Counted from the first letter of the stretch, positions 9,578-18,228 are shown. The stretch is 64,000 bases of DNA from Dolichospermum compactum NIES-806 (GCF_002368115.1 NZ_AP018316.1:5038008-5102007); one strand, 5' to 3'. Notes: a model not told the origin generated them from the sequence alone. A program made the numbers and translations.

Positions 9578-9871
9578 ACATTGGGTTTATTTGTAACAAA
9601 GTGTCAAATTGGCAAACATGATTTTGTTGCTTTTGGTGATTTTTGCGGTAAACTCTACAGATGTTGCGCTTTTTGGGCTGGGGTGATGGTTAAAACTAGC
9701 AATTTACTGTACTCAAAGACGAAGCAAGACACCGCTGAGAAATGACTAGATAAAAACCCATTATTACAGTATTTTTCTGAGGAACAGCAACGAGAAGCTT
9801 ATGATAATTATTTATATTCGCCCAATACTTTCAAAACACCCTCTAAGGATTACAATATTCACATAAACTAG
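9578..9871 (+). pseudogene. possible gene remnant with one in-frame stop
   Basis: In the gap upstream of the DUF6671 gene end, one + frame reads for about 95 codons with a single TGA at 9743-9745. Before it lie KHDFVAFGDFCGKLYRCC and VMVKTSNLLYSKTK; after it NPLLQYFSEEQQREAYDNY. The composition is protein-like but no family is recognised, and no start with a ribosome site is visible. The 3' end overlaps the DUF6671 gene tail. Just upstream (about 9541-9565) is a short repeat, GCAGAGGCGCAGAGGCGCAAAG. It may be chance. Confidence 0.3.
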
Positions 9872-10694
9872 GATCAGCAAATTCTTGATTGTTAGGAAAT
9901 AATTGTTGTTGGCTAAAATTGCATTTTTGACATTGAAAAATTACTGCTTTAATTAATGAAGTTGGCTGATGACAAAGTTCACAAGGCAGTCCAGGTATTT
10001 TTTGATTGATCCTAAAACCAGGCGTATTACATTGGGGACATAAACTATTAATTTTATTAATTAGGTCTTGGGTAGCGAGAGCAATATTTTCCATTCTGGT
10101 AGGATTATACATTGCTCTCATATCTGTTTCTATATTAAATTTACCGTTTGTGTTTTTTATGGCAATTTCTACTGATTTGATCAGGTTTTCTGGGCTGATA
10201 ATACCTTTAATAAATTCTGTTCTTCCTCTGGATATATCATCAAATGAAATTACTAAACCATGTTCGGGAAAACCTACTTTCTTTCCAAATTCTTCAGCTT
10301 CTTTTAAACTAGATATAATCTGATGATTAAAATTAGTTTCTATAGAAAATACTTCACCAATAATTTCTAAATCATTTTCTTGATCTAGAAAAATAATTAT
10401 TTCTCGATTAGCATAAATATAGGGAATTAGGGGATGAGGTGCAAAACTTCCTTCACTAGCGATGGCTATTTTTTCATCATACACCTCTAAGGCTTTTTTA
10501 GCTTTTAATCTAGCAGTAACAACCTGTGTATCTGGACGTTTAATTTCTCTCGTAAAAGTCCCAAAAATATCAGTATTTAAGCCTTGAGGAACTATCAAAT
10601 TAATTCCTAAATGTTCTTTCAATAAAGGAGAAATTACTTTTTCTTTATTGTGCATTGTCGCCAAAATAGCCACGCGATCATTATATATTGACAT
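9843..10694 (-). CDS. DUF6671-family protein with C-terminal zinc ribbons
   Basis: Protein of 283 residues. The first 190 residues contain motifs such as ILATMHNKEKVI, VTARLKAKKALE and ASEGSFAPHP, which I recognise as the DUF6671 domain of unknown function. The last 65 residues hold four CxxC pairs (Cys219/222, 238/241, 255/258, 278/281), which should bind two zinc ions in tandem rubredoxin-like ribbons. It is soluble, with no signal peptide. The downstream neighbour on the same strand is a decayed sequence and the upstream one is a GNAT gene. The family name is from memory; the zinc ligands are direct sequence evidence. Confidence 0.75.
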   Translation of the reverse strand: MSIYNDRVAILATMHNKEKVISPLLKEHLGINLIVPQGLNTDIFGTFTREIKRPDTQVVTARLKAKKALEVYDEKIAIASEGSFAPHPLIPYIYANREIIIFLDQENDLEIIGEVFSIETNFNHQIISSLKEAEEFGKKVGFPEHGLVISFDDISRGRTEFIKGIISPENLIKSVEIAIKNTNGKFNIETDMRAMYNPTRMENIALATQDLINKINSLCPQCNTPGFRINQKIPGLPCELCHQPTSLIKAVIFQCQKCNFSQQQLFPNNQEFADPSLCEYCNP

Positions 10695-10758
10695 AATTTA
10701 TCTCTCCATAATTATCTTCAGATTCCCAAGTTTTCCAATAATTCGGGTATCTGAGTTA

Positions 10759-11331
10759 TTATAAATTTGGTCGCCAATGGGGATTTGTTAAACTGGTGAA
10801 AATATGATCTTCCCATTTACCATTAATCATTAAATAATCCCTAGCATATCCTTCAACTACAAAACCGACCCTTTTAAGAACATTCCCACTCCGGCGATTA
10901 TGTGGCATATAATTAGCCATAATGCGGTGCAGATTTAATTCTTGAAAAACATACTTAGTGGAAATAGACAAGGCTTCTGTCATGTAACCATAACCTTGTG
11001 CTGATTCTGCTAAACTGTATCCTAATTGACAAAATTGAGCAGCACTATAGACAAAACTGCTAAAATTAGCTGTTCCCATAACTTTTCTAGGCTGATGTTT
11101 CAGATAAATAAATAGTTTTAATGAATAGTTGTTCACAAATTCCCAGAAACTGGTTTCTACTTGATACTCCCAATAATCGTCAGTGAAAAAGTTTTCATCC
11201 CATTTAGGATAAAATGGCGTAAGATATTCCTTGTTTTCCGTAAAATATTTGAGTATGTAAGGAATATCCTCTATCACTGCCATTCTTAATATTAGGCGAT
11301 CGCTTGTCAGAATTGGTGGCTCTGATGTCAT
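10759..11331 (-). CDS. GNAT N-acetyltransferase, RimJ-like
   Basis: Acetyltransferase of 190 residues from the RimJ/RimL branch of the GNAT family, which transfers acetyl from acetyl-CoA to protein N-termini or small amines. N-terminal TSDRLILRMAVIEDIPYI is typical. The acetyl-CoA loop region is GYSLAESAQGYGYMTEAL (about 104-121), followed by LHRIMANYMPHNRRSGNVLKRVGF and the closing GYARDYLMINGKWEDHI. The substrate is unknown. It lies 64 bp upstream of the DUF6671 gene on the same strand, so the two may be cotranscribed. Confidence 0.87.
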   Translation of the reverse strand: MTSEPPILTSDRLILRMAVIEDIPYILKYFTENKEYLTPFYPKWDENFFTDDYWEYQVETSFWEFVNNYSLKLFIYLKHQPRKVMGTANFSSFVYSAAQFCQLGYSLAESAQGYGYMTEALSISTKYVFQELNLHRIMANYMPHNRRSGNVLKRVGFVVEGYARDYLMINGKWEDHIFTSLTNPHWRPNL

Positions 11332-11368
11332 ATAATCAAATTTAAATATTTTAGTTTTAAAAGTTTAT

Positions 11369-11486
11369 GGCGATTAGAAATCGCTACTACACAACTAAAG
11401 TCCGCCTTCGCGGACTAATAAAAAAGTTAACTTCTTATAACCCACGAAGGTGGGTTTCGTCTGTGTAGCCGCGATTTCTAATCGCC
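11369..11486. repeat. 118-bp MITE-like element with 16-bp terminal inverted repeats
   Basis: Ends are GGCGATTAGAAATCGC and its exact reverse complement GCGATTTCTAATCGCC. Inside are two smaller palindromes: AGTCCGC/GCGGACT around CTTC, and AACCCAC/GTGGGTT around GAAG. It has no open frame. It sits immediately upstream of bioB, ending 29 bp before its start codon, so it lies within or next to the bioB promoter. Confidence 0.8.
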
Positions 11487-11514
11487 TGGGCTAGTTACAA
11501 AAAGGATCATAACA

Positions 11515-12516
11515 GTGGAAATACGTTACAATTGGCAACCAACAGAGATATTGACAATATATAATACACCATTTCTAGAGCTAATTTATCAAGCTGCTAC
11601 TGTGCATCGTCAATATCACAAACCTGAACAAATACAAGTTTGTAAGCTTATCTCTATTAAAACCGGTGCGTGTCCAGAAGATTGCGGTTATTGCGCTCAA
11701 TCTTCCCGCTACAAAACCGAGGTAAAACCCGAAGCACTGTTAGAAAAAGAAACAGTCATCAATATTGCCAAAACAGCCAAAGAAAGCGGTGTAAGTCGGG
11801 TTTGTATGGGTGCTGCTTGGCGAGAAGTCCGGGATAATTCCCAATTTGAGGAAGTTCTGGATATGGTCAAGGATGTAACTGGCATGGGTTTAGAGGTATG
11901 CTGTACCTTGGGAATGTTGACAGAAAACCAAGCCAAGCGGTTAGAGGATGCGGGATTATATGCTTATAACCATAATCTTGATACCTCAGAGGAATATTAC
12001 AGCACTGTAATTACAACTCGAACTTATGGCGATCGCCTGAATACGATTGCCAATGTTCGCCAAACCAATGTTACCGTATGTTCGGGCGGTATTCTCGGTT
12101 TAGGGGAAAATATTAGCGATAGAGTCGGAATGTTACATACTCTCTCAAATTTACAGCCTCACCCCGAATCCGTACCCATCAATATTCTTTCCCAAGTTCC
12201 CGGTACACCTTTAGAAAATCAACCAGATGTCCCCATTTGGGATGTAGTGCGGATGATTGCCACTGCTAGAATTATTATGCCTAAATCTGACGTGCGGTTA
12301 AGTGCAGGTAGGGCGAGACTTTCCCAAGTAGAACAAGCTTTATGCTTCATGGCTGGTGCAAATTCCATCTTCTCCAGCGATGATAATAAAATGTTGACGG
12401 TGACAACTCCCTGTCCTGATTATGACGCAGATAAAGAAATGTTGAATTTGCTTGGTTTGGAAATGCGTCCCCCATTCCAAAAGCAGGAAAAAACACCAAC
12501 TCCAGCGATGATATAA
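11515..12516 (+). CDS. bioB: biotin synthase
   Basis: Radical-SAM enzyme of 333 residues that inserts sulfur into dethiobiotin, the last step of biotin synthesis. The [4Fe-4S] cluster motif is CPEDCGYC (Cys53, Cys57, Cys60). Other family signatures are YNHNLDTSEEYY, CSGGILGLGE and LSAGRARL. The start is GTG with AAAGGA about 9 nt upstream; no better in-frame ATG exists. It stands alone here, with no other biotin gene nearby. A 118-bp repeat element lies directly upstream and may influence expression. Confidence 0.97.
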   Translation: MEIRYNWQPTEILTIYNTPFLELIYQAATVHRQYHKPEQIQVCKLISIKTGACPEDCGYCAQSSRYKTEVKPEALLEKETVINIAKTAKESGVSRVCMGAAWREVRDNSQFEEVLDMVKDVTGMGLEVCCTLGMLTENQAKRLEDAGLYAYNHNLDTSEEYYSTVITTRTYGDRLNTIANVRQTNVTVCSGGILGLGENISDRVGMLHTLSNLQPHPESVPINILSQVPGTPLENQPDVPIWDVVRMIATARIIMPKSDVRLSAGRARLSQVEQALCFMAGANSIFSSDDNKMLTVTTPCPDYDADKEMLNLLGLEMRPPFQKQEKTPTPAMI

Positions 12517-12529
12517 CAATTGAAAATTA

Positions 12530-12550
12530 CCTCTCCCTGACTGGGAGAGG
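12530..12550. repeat. short hairpin downstream of bioB
   Basis: CCTCTCCC, a 5-nt loop, then GGGAGAGG. An 8-bp perfect stem 14 bp after the bioB stop codon. No T-run follows, so it is a weak terminator at best; it may be a dispersed palindrome. Confidence 0.55.
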
Positions 12551-12597
12551 ACTCGAATATGCTAGAATTTAGGGTGAACTTTAAGCAGGTGATGAAG

Positions 12598-12915
12598 ATG
12601 ACACAATCCACACCCCAAAGAGTTGTCCGTCGTGGTCGAGTATTTCCCGAAATTCAGTGGACTGATGAACAAAAAGCTCAAGATAGAGCTAGAAGACAGG
12701 CATTTTCTGATCGTTGTTGGGTAATTTTTGAGCGTTTAAAACCAGAAATATTAGATAAATATTATGGTTGGTATATTGCTATTGAACCTGATAGCGGTGA
12801 TTATTTTATTGATCAAGATAAGGAAGTAGCCAGTAAAATGGCCAGAGAAAAGTATCCTCATGTCATTCATCATATTTATGGCATTAATGAAACGGGAGTT
12901 AGTGGCAGAATATGA
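12598..12915 (+). CDS. conserved-looking small protein, unknown function
   Basis: Protein of about 105 residues starting MTQSTPQRVVRRGRVF. The frame is open from 12559, and a second in-frame ATG at 12592 is equally possible; an AGGTG stretch just upstream fits either. The centre contains FSDRCWVIFERLKPEI and YYGWYIAIEPDSGDYFIDQD, followed by a basic helix EVASKMAREKYPHV. The last half resembles small proteins in which a tryptophan-rich beta hairpin precedes a helix (DUF5678-like arrangement), but this is only a shape resemblance. It lies between bioB and a restriction-modification gene. Confidence 0.6.
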   Translation: MTQSTPQRVVRRGRVFPEIQWTDEQKAQDRARRQAFSDRCWVIFERLKPEILDKYYGWYIAIEPDSGDYFIDQDKEVASKMAREKYPHVIHHIYGINETGVSGRI

Positions 12916-13007
12916 TTGAGGGAAGATTTGGAGAGAAAGGTCATTTTTAAAGTTGAGTTACTTATTACTTAATTCAATCTAAATTGTTTTCAAATCCTAT
13001 ATATTAT

Positions 13008-16000
13008 ATGAATAATCTACAAACCTACATTCAAGAAGTTACACAAGTTTATCAACAACAAAATGCCACAGAACATACATATCGCCCAGCATTAAAAAAA
13101 TTAATGGAATCTTTAGATTCTCAAATTCAAGCTATTAATGAACCAAAAAGAATAGCTTGCGGTGCGCCAGATTTTGTAGTGAAAAATGGTATTTTAGAAA
13201 TTGGACATATTGAAGCTAAAGATATAGGTGTTTCTCTCAAGAAAGTAGAAAAAACTGCCCAAATGGGGCGTTATTTTCAGGCTTTAGGTAATTTGATTTT
13301 AACTGATTATTTAGAATTTCGCTGGTATATTCAAGGAGAATTAAAATTATCTGCTTCTTTAGGAACTATTGATAAAAACAAAAAAATCAAAGTTGATAAA
13401 CAAGGAATACAGGAAGTTGATCAACTTTTACGGCAATTTTTATTAGCTAAAGTTCCCCAAGTGACCACACCGAAGGATTTAGCTAAACGTATGGCTAGTT
13501 TAGCCCAATTAATGAGAGATGCTATCAAAACGGCGTTAAATGATGTGGATAATGGGGGAATGTTACGTCAGCAGCTAGAGTCATTTCAACGAGTATTAAT
13601 TAAAGATTTGACGGTGGAACAGTTTGCAGATATGTACGCCCAAACTATTTGTTATGGGTTATTTGCAGCGCGGTGTAACACTGATAATGTTAATACTTTT
13701 TCGCGGGAAACAGCAGCTTTTAAATTACCGAAAACTAACCCTTTTTTAAGGAGTATTTTTGGACAAATAGCCGGACCAGATTTAGATGATAGAATTAGTT
13801 GGGCTGTGGATAATTTAGCGAATATTCTGCAACAAACGGAAATGGCAGAAATTCTCAAAGATTTTGGTAAACGTACCCGTAGGGAAGACCCTGTTGTGCA
13901 TTTTTATGAGACATTTTTGGCAGAATATGATCCAAAAATGCGAGAATCAAGAGGGGTTTATTATACTCCTGAACCTGTGGTTAATTATATTGTTAAAAGT
14001 GTAGATTATATTCTCAAACATAAGTTTAATATTAGTAAAGGTTTAGCAGATTCTAAAAAAATTAAAATTCCTAATCCTAAAGGGGAGGGAATTATAGAAA
14101 CCCATCAAGTTTTGATTTTAGATCCTGCGGTGGGTACGGGAACTTTTATGCACAGTGTGATTGATTTTATTTATGATAAGTTTAAATCTCAAAAAGGAAT
14201 GTGGTCAAGTTATGTTAGTCAACATTTATTACCCCGATTATTTGGGTTTGAATTGTTGATGGCACCCTATACTGTAGCACACATGAAATTAGGTTTACAG
14301 TTGCAAGAATTGGGTTATGATTTTAGTTCTAAGGAACGGTTAAGGATTTATTTAACTAATACATTACAAGAGGCTTTTCAAATTCCTGCTGCTGATGGTT
14401 TTATGAACAGAATTAGAGATGAAGCAGAAGCAGCAAAGGATATAAAACAAGATGTTCCTGTGATGGTAATTTTAGGAAATCCTCCCTATTCAGCAGTTTC
14501 AGCAAATACAGATCCTTGGATTGTCGGATTAGTCAGGGATTATTATCAACTTGATGGTAAAGCACTCAAAGAATATAATTCGCAAAGTTTATTAGATGAT
14601 TATGTAAAATTTATCCGTTTTGCTCAACATCGAGTTTCCGAAACGGGTTATGGTATTGTGGCTTTAATTACGAATCATGGTTATTTAGATAATCCCACTT
14701 TTCGGGGAATGCGTCAAAATTTGATGGAAACTTTTGATGAGATTTATGTTTTAGATTTACATGGTAATAGTAAGAAAAAAGAAGTTTGTCCTGACGGTTC
14801 ACAAGATAAAAATGTTTTTGACATTCAGCAAGGTGTAGCAATCAGTATTTTTATTAAATATGAAAATAGTCAGCAAAAATTAGCAACGGTTTATCATGCT
14901 GATTTATGGGGTATGAGAGAGGTTTATGATAATAAAGAATTAGTTGGTGGTAAGTATCATTGGTTAGCAGAAAATGATATTAGTTTAACAAAATGGAAAC
15001 AATTAGAACCAAATACACCATTTTATTTATTCAAGTTTCAAAATACAAAGTTTTTGCCAGAATATGATCAATGCTGGAAAATAACAGAAGTTTTACCTAT
15101 CAATCTAACTGGAGTGAAAACAAATAGAGATAAATTATTAGTTGATATTGATAATTCAAGTTTAATAAAAAGAATAGAAGATTTAGCTCAATATAAATAC
15201 TCAGATGAAGAAATCAATCAAAAATATCAATTGAGTAATGATGATTATTGGAATACAAATCGAGAGAGATCGAAAATTAGATCAGTTAACTGGTCAGATA
15301 ATATTATTCCCTACCTTTACAGAGCTTTTGATAAAAGATGGCTTTTATATCAAATAAATCTCATTCAAATCAAACGTGGTGGTGCAGGATATAGTGTAAT
15401 GCGCCACATGATTAATCATGAAAATTTGGGGTTAGGCGTAGGTCGTCAGGGAATTGCTGTAAATGACCCATTATGGTCTTTAATTATTGCATTTGAAAAT
15501 GTAATTGATACTAATATATTTAGAAGAGGTGGTATTAATATTTTTCCTCTCTATATCTATCCTGAAACTCAAGCAGAAAGAGATATGGGGATGAATCGCC
15601 GCCCCAATTTATCCCCAGAATTTATTACAGAGTTTTACCAAAAACTAGATTTAGAATTTATTGTAGATGGAAAAGGAGATAAAACTAAAACCTTTGGACC
15701 AGAGGATATTTTTAATTACATTTATGCTGTTTTTCATTCTCCTAACTACCGTCAACGCTACGCCGAATTTTTAAAGATTGATTTTCCGCGTGTTCCTTTA
15801 ACTTCCAATACTGCGCTTTTTTGGGAATTAGTAATCAAAGGTGATAAATTAGTCAAATATCATTTAATGAAAGAAACAGGAACAGAAATTTCTACCTATC
15901 CTATTCCTGGTTCTGATATTGTGGAACAAGTGAAATATAATGAAAATCATCAACAAATATGGATTAATTCTGAACAGTATTTTGATCAAGTTCCGCAACA

Positions 16001-16190
16001 AATTTGGAATTTTTATATAGGTGGTTATCAAGTTTGTCAAAAATGGCTAAAAGATAGAAAAGGACGAGAACTGAATTTTGATGATATTAGCCATTATCAA
16101 AATATTATTTCCATCATATCGGAAACTATTCAGATTATGGAAGATATTGATCAAATTATTGAAAAATATGGCAGTTTTCCGTTAGAATAA
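13008..16190 (+). CDS. Type ISP-like single-chain restriction-modification enzyme
   Basis: One polypeptide of 1060 residues combining nuclease, adenine-N6 methyltransferase and target recognition. The N-terminal nuclease has a PD-(D/E)xK pattern: Asp55 in APDFVV and Glu69-x-Lys71 in HIEAK. The methylase part has motif I DPAVGTGTF near residue 372 and motif IV NPPY at residue 491. The C-terminal third (ending MEDIDQIIEKYGSFPLE) would recognise DNA. A classic Type ISP enzyme also has an SF2 helicase between nuclease and methylase; I see no clear Walker motif, so this may be a helicase-less Type IIG-like relative. The frame extends upstream to a TTG at 12984, but the ATG at 13008 (MNNLQTY) is more likely. 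It would defend against phage and foreign DNA. Confidence 0.85.
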   Translation: MNNLQTYIQEVTQVYQQQNATEHTYRPALKKLMESLDSQIQAINEPKRIACGAPDFVVKNGILEIGHIEAKDIGVSLKKVEKTAQMGRYFQALGNLILTDYLEFRWYIQGELKLSASLGTIDKNKKIKVDKQGIQEVDQLLRQFLLAKVPQVTTPKDLAKRMASLAQLMRDAIKTALNDVDNGGMLRQQLESFQRVLIKDLTVEQFADMYAQTICYGLFAARCNTDNVNTFSRETAAFKLPKTNPFLRSIFGQIAGPDLDDRISWAVDNLANILQQTEMAEILKDFGKRTRREDPVVHFYETFLAEYDPKMRESRGVYYTPEPVVNYIVKSVDYILKHKFNISKGLADSKKIKIPNPKGEGIIETHQVLILDPAVGTGTFMHSVIDFIYDKFKSQKGMWSSYVSQHLLPRLFGFELLMAPYTVAHMKLGLQLQELGYDFSSKERLRIYLTNTLQEAFQIPAADGFMNRIRDEAEAAKDIKQDVPVMVILGNPPYSAVSANTDPWIVGLVRDYYQLDGKALKEYNSQSLLDDYVKFIRFAQHRVSETGYGIVALITNHGYLDNPTFRGMRQNLMETFDEIYVLDLHGNSKKKEVCPDGSQDKNVFDIQQGVAISIFIKYENSQQKLATVYHADLWGMREVYDNKELVGGKYHWLAENDISLTKWKQLEPNTPFYLFKFQNTKFLPEYDQCWKITEVLPINLTGVKTNRDKLLVDIDNSSLIKRIEDLAQYKYSDEEINQKYQLSNDDYWNTNRERSKIRSVNWSDNIIPYLYRAFDKRWLLYQINLIQIKRGGAGYSVMRHMINHENLGLGVGRQGIAVNDPLWSLIIAFENVIDTNIFRRGGINIFPLYIYPETQAERDMGMNRRPNLSPEFITEFYQKLDLEFIVDGKGDKTKTFGPEDIFNYIYAVFHSPNYRQRYAEFLKIDFPRVPLTSNTALFWELVIKGDKLVKYHLMKETGTEISTYPIPGSDIVEQVKYNENHQQIWINSEQYFDQVPQQIWNFYIGGYQVCQKWLKDRKGRELNFDDISHYQNIISIISETIQIMEDIDQIIEKYGSFPLE

Positions 16191-16206
16191 TAGTTAACAA
16201 CAAGAT

Positions 16207-16557
16207 ATGAAGACAGTCACAATATTTGATATTTTAGACATTACTACAAAATCTCCCCAGCGTGTTATTTGAACTGCTATAACAGCCCCCTACACTAGCT
16301 TTGGTTCTGTTCAACCGCTTGTAACTCAAACTTCTATAAAATCTTTACCAATACCTATTTTTGATTTTCAATTTCAACAGCATATTAATTCAAAATTGCT
16401 CGAAAGTTTTGATTTAAAGCAAAAATCCAAACAACTTCTAGAAATTGCTAAAATAGGAGTAGAAAAAGCGATAGAAACCGATGAAGCAACAGCTACAGAT
16501 TGGATAAATCAGCAATTGGCAATATTAGGAATTGATATCAAAAGCATCATTAGTTAA
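16207..16557 (+). pseudogene. decayed HsdS-like specificity-subunit remnant
   Basis: A + frame begins MKTVTIFDILDI, hits a TGA at 16270-16272 and continues in the same frame to 16557. The second part reads YTSFGSVQPLVTQ, SLPIPIFDFQFQQ and a helical end with LLEIAKIGVEKAIE, DWINQQLAILGIDI. A conserved GSVQP...LPIP stretch followed by a coiled helix is characteristic of Type I specificity (S) subunits or related recognition domains. Only the C-terminal part is left. It directly follows the restriction-modification gene. Part of its tail is repeated at 17176-17223. Confidence 0.65.
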
Positions 16558-16569
16558 TTTCCTGTTGTA

Positions 16570-16675
16570 TATAGCGGTATGCACTTGCATGAGATACATC
16601 ATAGCCCCCTCATCGCTTGCGGGGAGGGGGTTGGGGGTGGGGTTCTTGTATCTCACTCAATCGAGAACCGCTATA
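16570..16675. repeat. 106-bp MITE-like element sharing a core with 27927-28034
   Basis: Outer inverted repeats TATAGCGGT/ACCGCTATA and inner ones GAGATACA/TGTATCTC enclose a G/C-rich core. The 48 nt at 16602-16649 are identical to 27960-28007. The left end overlaps the region just past the HsdS remnant stop. Confidence 0.75.
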
Positions 16676-16799
16676 ATATTTATATATATTTTCCCTGATC
16701 AATCTAACAGCTTACTATCACGGCAAATTTTGTCATAATATAAAGATAGGATTCCCATGACTAATTACGCTTTATCAACATTATGAGGAATAAATAATT

Positions 16800-17138
16800 A
16801 TGTCTCAATCCGATTTAATCAATAAACCAGAATTAAGTAACACTACCAAAGAAAATCATCTCATAGAAATTTTACGAGAAATTCAAGCAACACCTAAAGA
16901 ATATTGGCCAAATCTCTTACAAATAATGCGAGTATTTCGAGAAAGTGTTACTTTTAAACCTGAGATTTTTAACCATTCTCAGCTAGAAATAGATGCACAA
17001 CAACAAATTTTAAATCAACAGCATCAATTACTCAAAGAATTAACCAAAGAGTGGTTAGAAGAAGGAGAACAAGAAGAACAAACGGAAACTTGGGAATATT
17101 TGCGGCAAAAACAAGAAATTGATGATAATCCTTTTTAA
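16800..17138 (+). CDS. small acidic protein of unknown function
   Basis: Protein of 112 residues beginning MSQSDLINKPELSN. The middle has EILREIQATPKEYWPNLL and IMRVFRESVTFKP; the C-terminal third is strongly Gln/Glu-rich and likely helical (LLKELTKEWLEEGEQEEQ). A GAGGA about 13 nt upstream could serve as ribosome site. No family recognised. It lies between two copies of an HsdS-tail fragment and before a VapBC-like pair, so a link to defence or addiction modules is possible but unproven. Confidence 0.6.
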   Translation: MSQSDLINKPELSNTTKENHLIEILREIQATPKEYWPNLLQIMRVFRESVTFKPEIFNHSQLEIDAQQQILNQQHQLLKELTKEWLEEGEQEEQTETWEYLRQKQEIDDNPF

Positions 17139-17175
17139 GATTAAGCTGAATTTATATGAATAAATTGATTTTCCT

Positions 17176-17223
17176 CTACAGATTGGATAAATCAATAATT
17201 TGCAATATTAGGAATTGATATCA
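17176..17223 (+). repeat. duplicated fragment of the HsdS-like tail
   Basis: About 48 nt nearly identical to 16491-16538, including GATTGGATAAATCA and AATATTAGGAATTGATATCA. Translated, it would give DWINQ, a stop, then FAILGIDIN, so it is non-coding. It is a second broken copy of the remnant ending at 16557. Confidence 0.7.
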
Positions 17224-17299
17224 ACAATGGAGGAGAAAATAAAAATTAATGCTGATGTCATTTATAATAGAATAATAGCCGAGTAGTAGAGGTGAAACT

Positions 17300-17554
17300 A
17301 TGACCATTGAACAAGCGGTTTTAGAAAACCTGCGAGAGTTACCAACCGATAAACAACAGGAAGTTTTAGATTTCATTCAATTTCTCAAACATAAATTACC
17401 ACCAAAAAAACCAACTTTTAATTCTGACGGTGAAAATTTCTGGGAAATGACCTTACGATTTCGGGAACGGATGGAAAGAGAAGGTATAGAATTTACAGAT
17501 GATGATTTTGCCAATCTTAGAGATCGTAGTCCAGGACGAGAGGTAGAACTGTGA
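17300..17554 (+). CDS. DUF2281/VapB-like antitoxin
   Basis: Protein of 84 residues. The N-terminal half, with ENLRELPTDKQQEVLDFIQF, matches the DUF2281 family that commonly sits in front of PIN-domain toxins. The C-terminal half (DGENFWEMTLRFRERMEREG) probably wraps the toxin. Its stop overlaps the toxin start by 4 nt (GTGA), the usual translational coupling of such pairs. GAGGTG lies 9 nt before the ATG. In the family, the antitoxin neutralises the toxin and represses their promoter. Confidence 0.82.
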   Translation: MTIEQAVLENLRELPTDKQQEVLDFIQFLKHKLPPKKPTFNSDGENFWEMTLRFRERMEREGIEFTDDDFANLRDRSPGREVEL

Positions 17555-17973
17555 CTTTTAGTTTCCTTTTAGACACTAATATTATTTCGGAAATTAACAA
17601 AAAAGTTCCCAATAAATTAGTTGTTGATAAAATGAATCAGTACCAAGGTGAAGTAGTTACAGCTTCGGTAGTTATTCATGAATTATTATTTGGCTGTTTA
17701 CGTTTACCTCCTGAATCTGGAAGAAGACGTTTTTTAGAAGATTATATTGAAGAAATACCTGTTAAAATGCCAGTTCTTGATTATGATATCAATGCTGCAA
17801 AATGGCACGCACAGGAAAGAGCTAGATTATCGAAAATTGGTAAAACACCTGCTTTTATTGATGGACAAATTGCCAGTATTGCCTTCTGCAATGACTTGAT
17901 TTTAGTAACAAATAATGTGGCAGATTTTCAGGATTTTGAGGATCTGATAATTGAGAATTGGTTTATTAAATGA
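17551..17973 (+). CDS. PIN-domain ribonuclease toxin, VapC-like
   Basis: PIN-domain protein of 140 residues. The first catalytic Asp is in FLLDTNIISEI (residue 8). Later acidic positions include the segment TPAFIDGQIASIA (about 106-118) and LVTNNVADF. These fit the metal-binding pocket of VapC-type toxins, which cut tRNA or rRNA when freed from the antitoxin. The GTG start overlaps the antitoxin stop codon; no separate ribosome site is needed. Length is normal for the family. Confidence 0.85.
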   Translation: MTFSFLLDTNIISEINKKVPNKLVVDKMNQYQGEVVTASVVIHELLFGCLRLPPESGRRRFLEDYIEEIPVKMPVLDYDINAAKWHAQERARLSKIGKTPAFIDGQIASIAFCNDLILVTNNVADFQDFEDLIIENWFIK

Positions 17974-18055
17974 GGGACTAACTGTAGAACAAATTGCTTG
18001 GATACTTGAGTTAGAGATCGAAGTGGTGAAAACTTGCAATCAAACAGCAAAGTAA
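17963..18055 (+). pseudogene. C-terminal scrap of an Rpn-like nuclease/transposase gene
   Basis: A + frame overlapping the end of the PIN toxin reads LLNEGLTVEQIAWILELEIEVV and stops at 18055. The GLTVEQIA-ILEL pattern is typical of the last 25 residues of Rpn-family (PD-(D/E)xK, DUF4351-type) proteins that are abundant in cyanobacteria. Nothing upstream belongs to it, so only the tail remains. Confidence 0.45.
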
Positions 18056-18135
18056 TAAATAGACATTTGATAATCTGATTGAAACCGATACCTAAACCCA
18101 CATAAAGTGGGTTTAATTAGCGTCTAATTCTAGGA

Positions 18136-18228
18136 TTAGAGGATCTTAGCTCCGCGTAGACCGAATAACAAGCCTACAGCTACGCCCATAAACACGCCTA
18201 AAAAGACAATATATTCAACTACAGCCAT
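18136..18228 (-). CDS. petL: cytochrome b6f complex subunit PetL
   Basis: A 30-residue single-span membrane protein: MAVVEYIVFLGVFM, then GVAVGLLFGLRGAKIL. The pattern of a hydrophobic helix ending in LLFGLR-AKIL matches cyanobacterial PetL, the small peripheral subunit that stabilises the cytochrome b6f dimer in the thylakoid membrane. A GGAG ribosome site lies 8 nt before the ATG. It is transcribed away from aroB, alone. The gene is easily missed because of its size. Confidence 0.82.
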   Translation of the reverse strand: MAVVEYIVFLGVFMGVAVGLLFGLRGAKIL

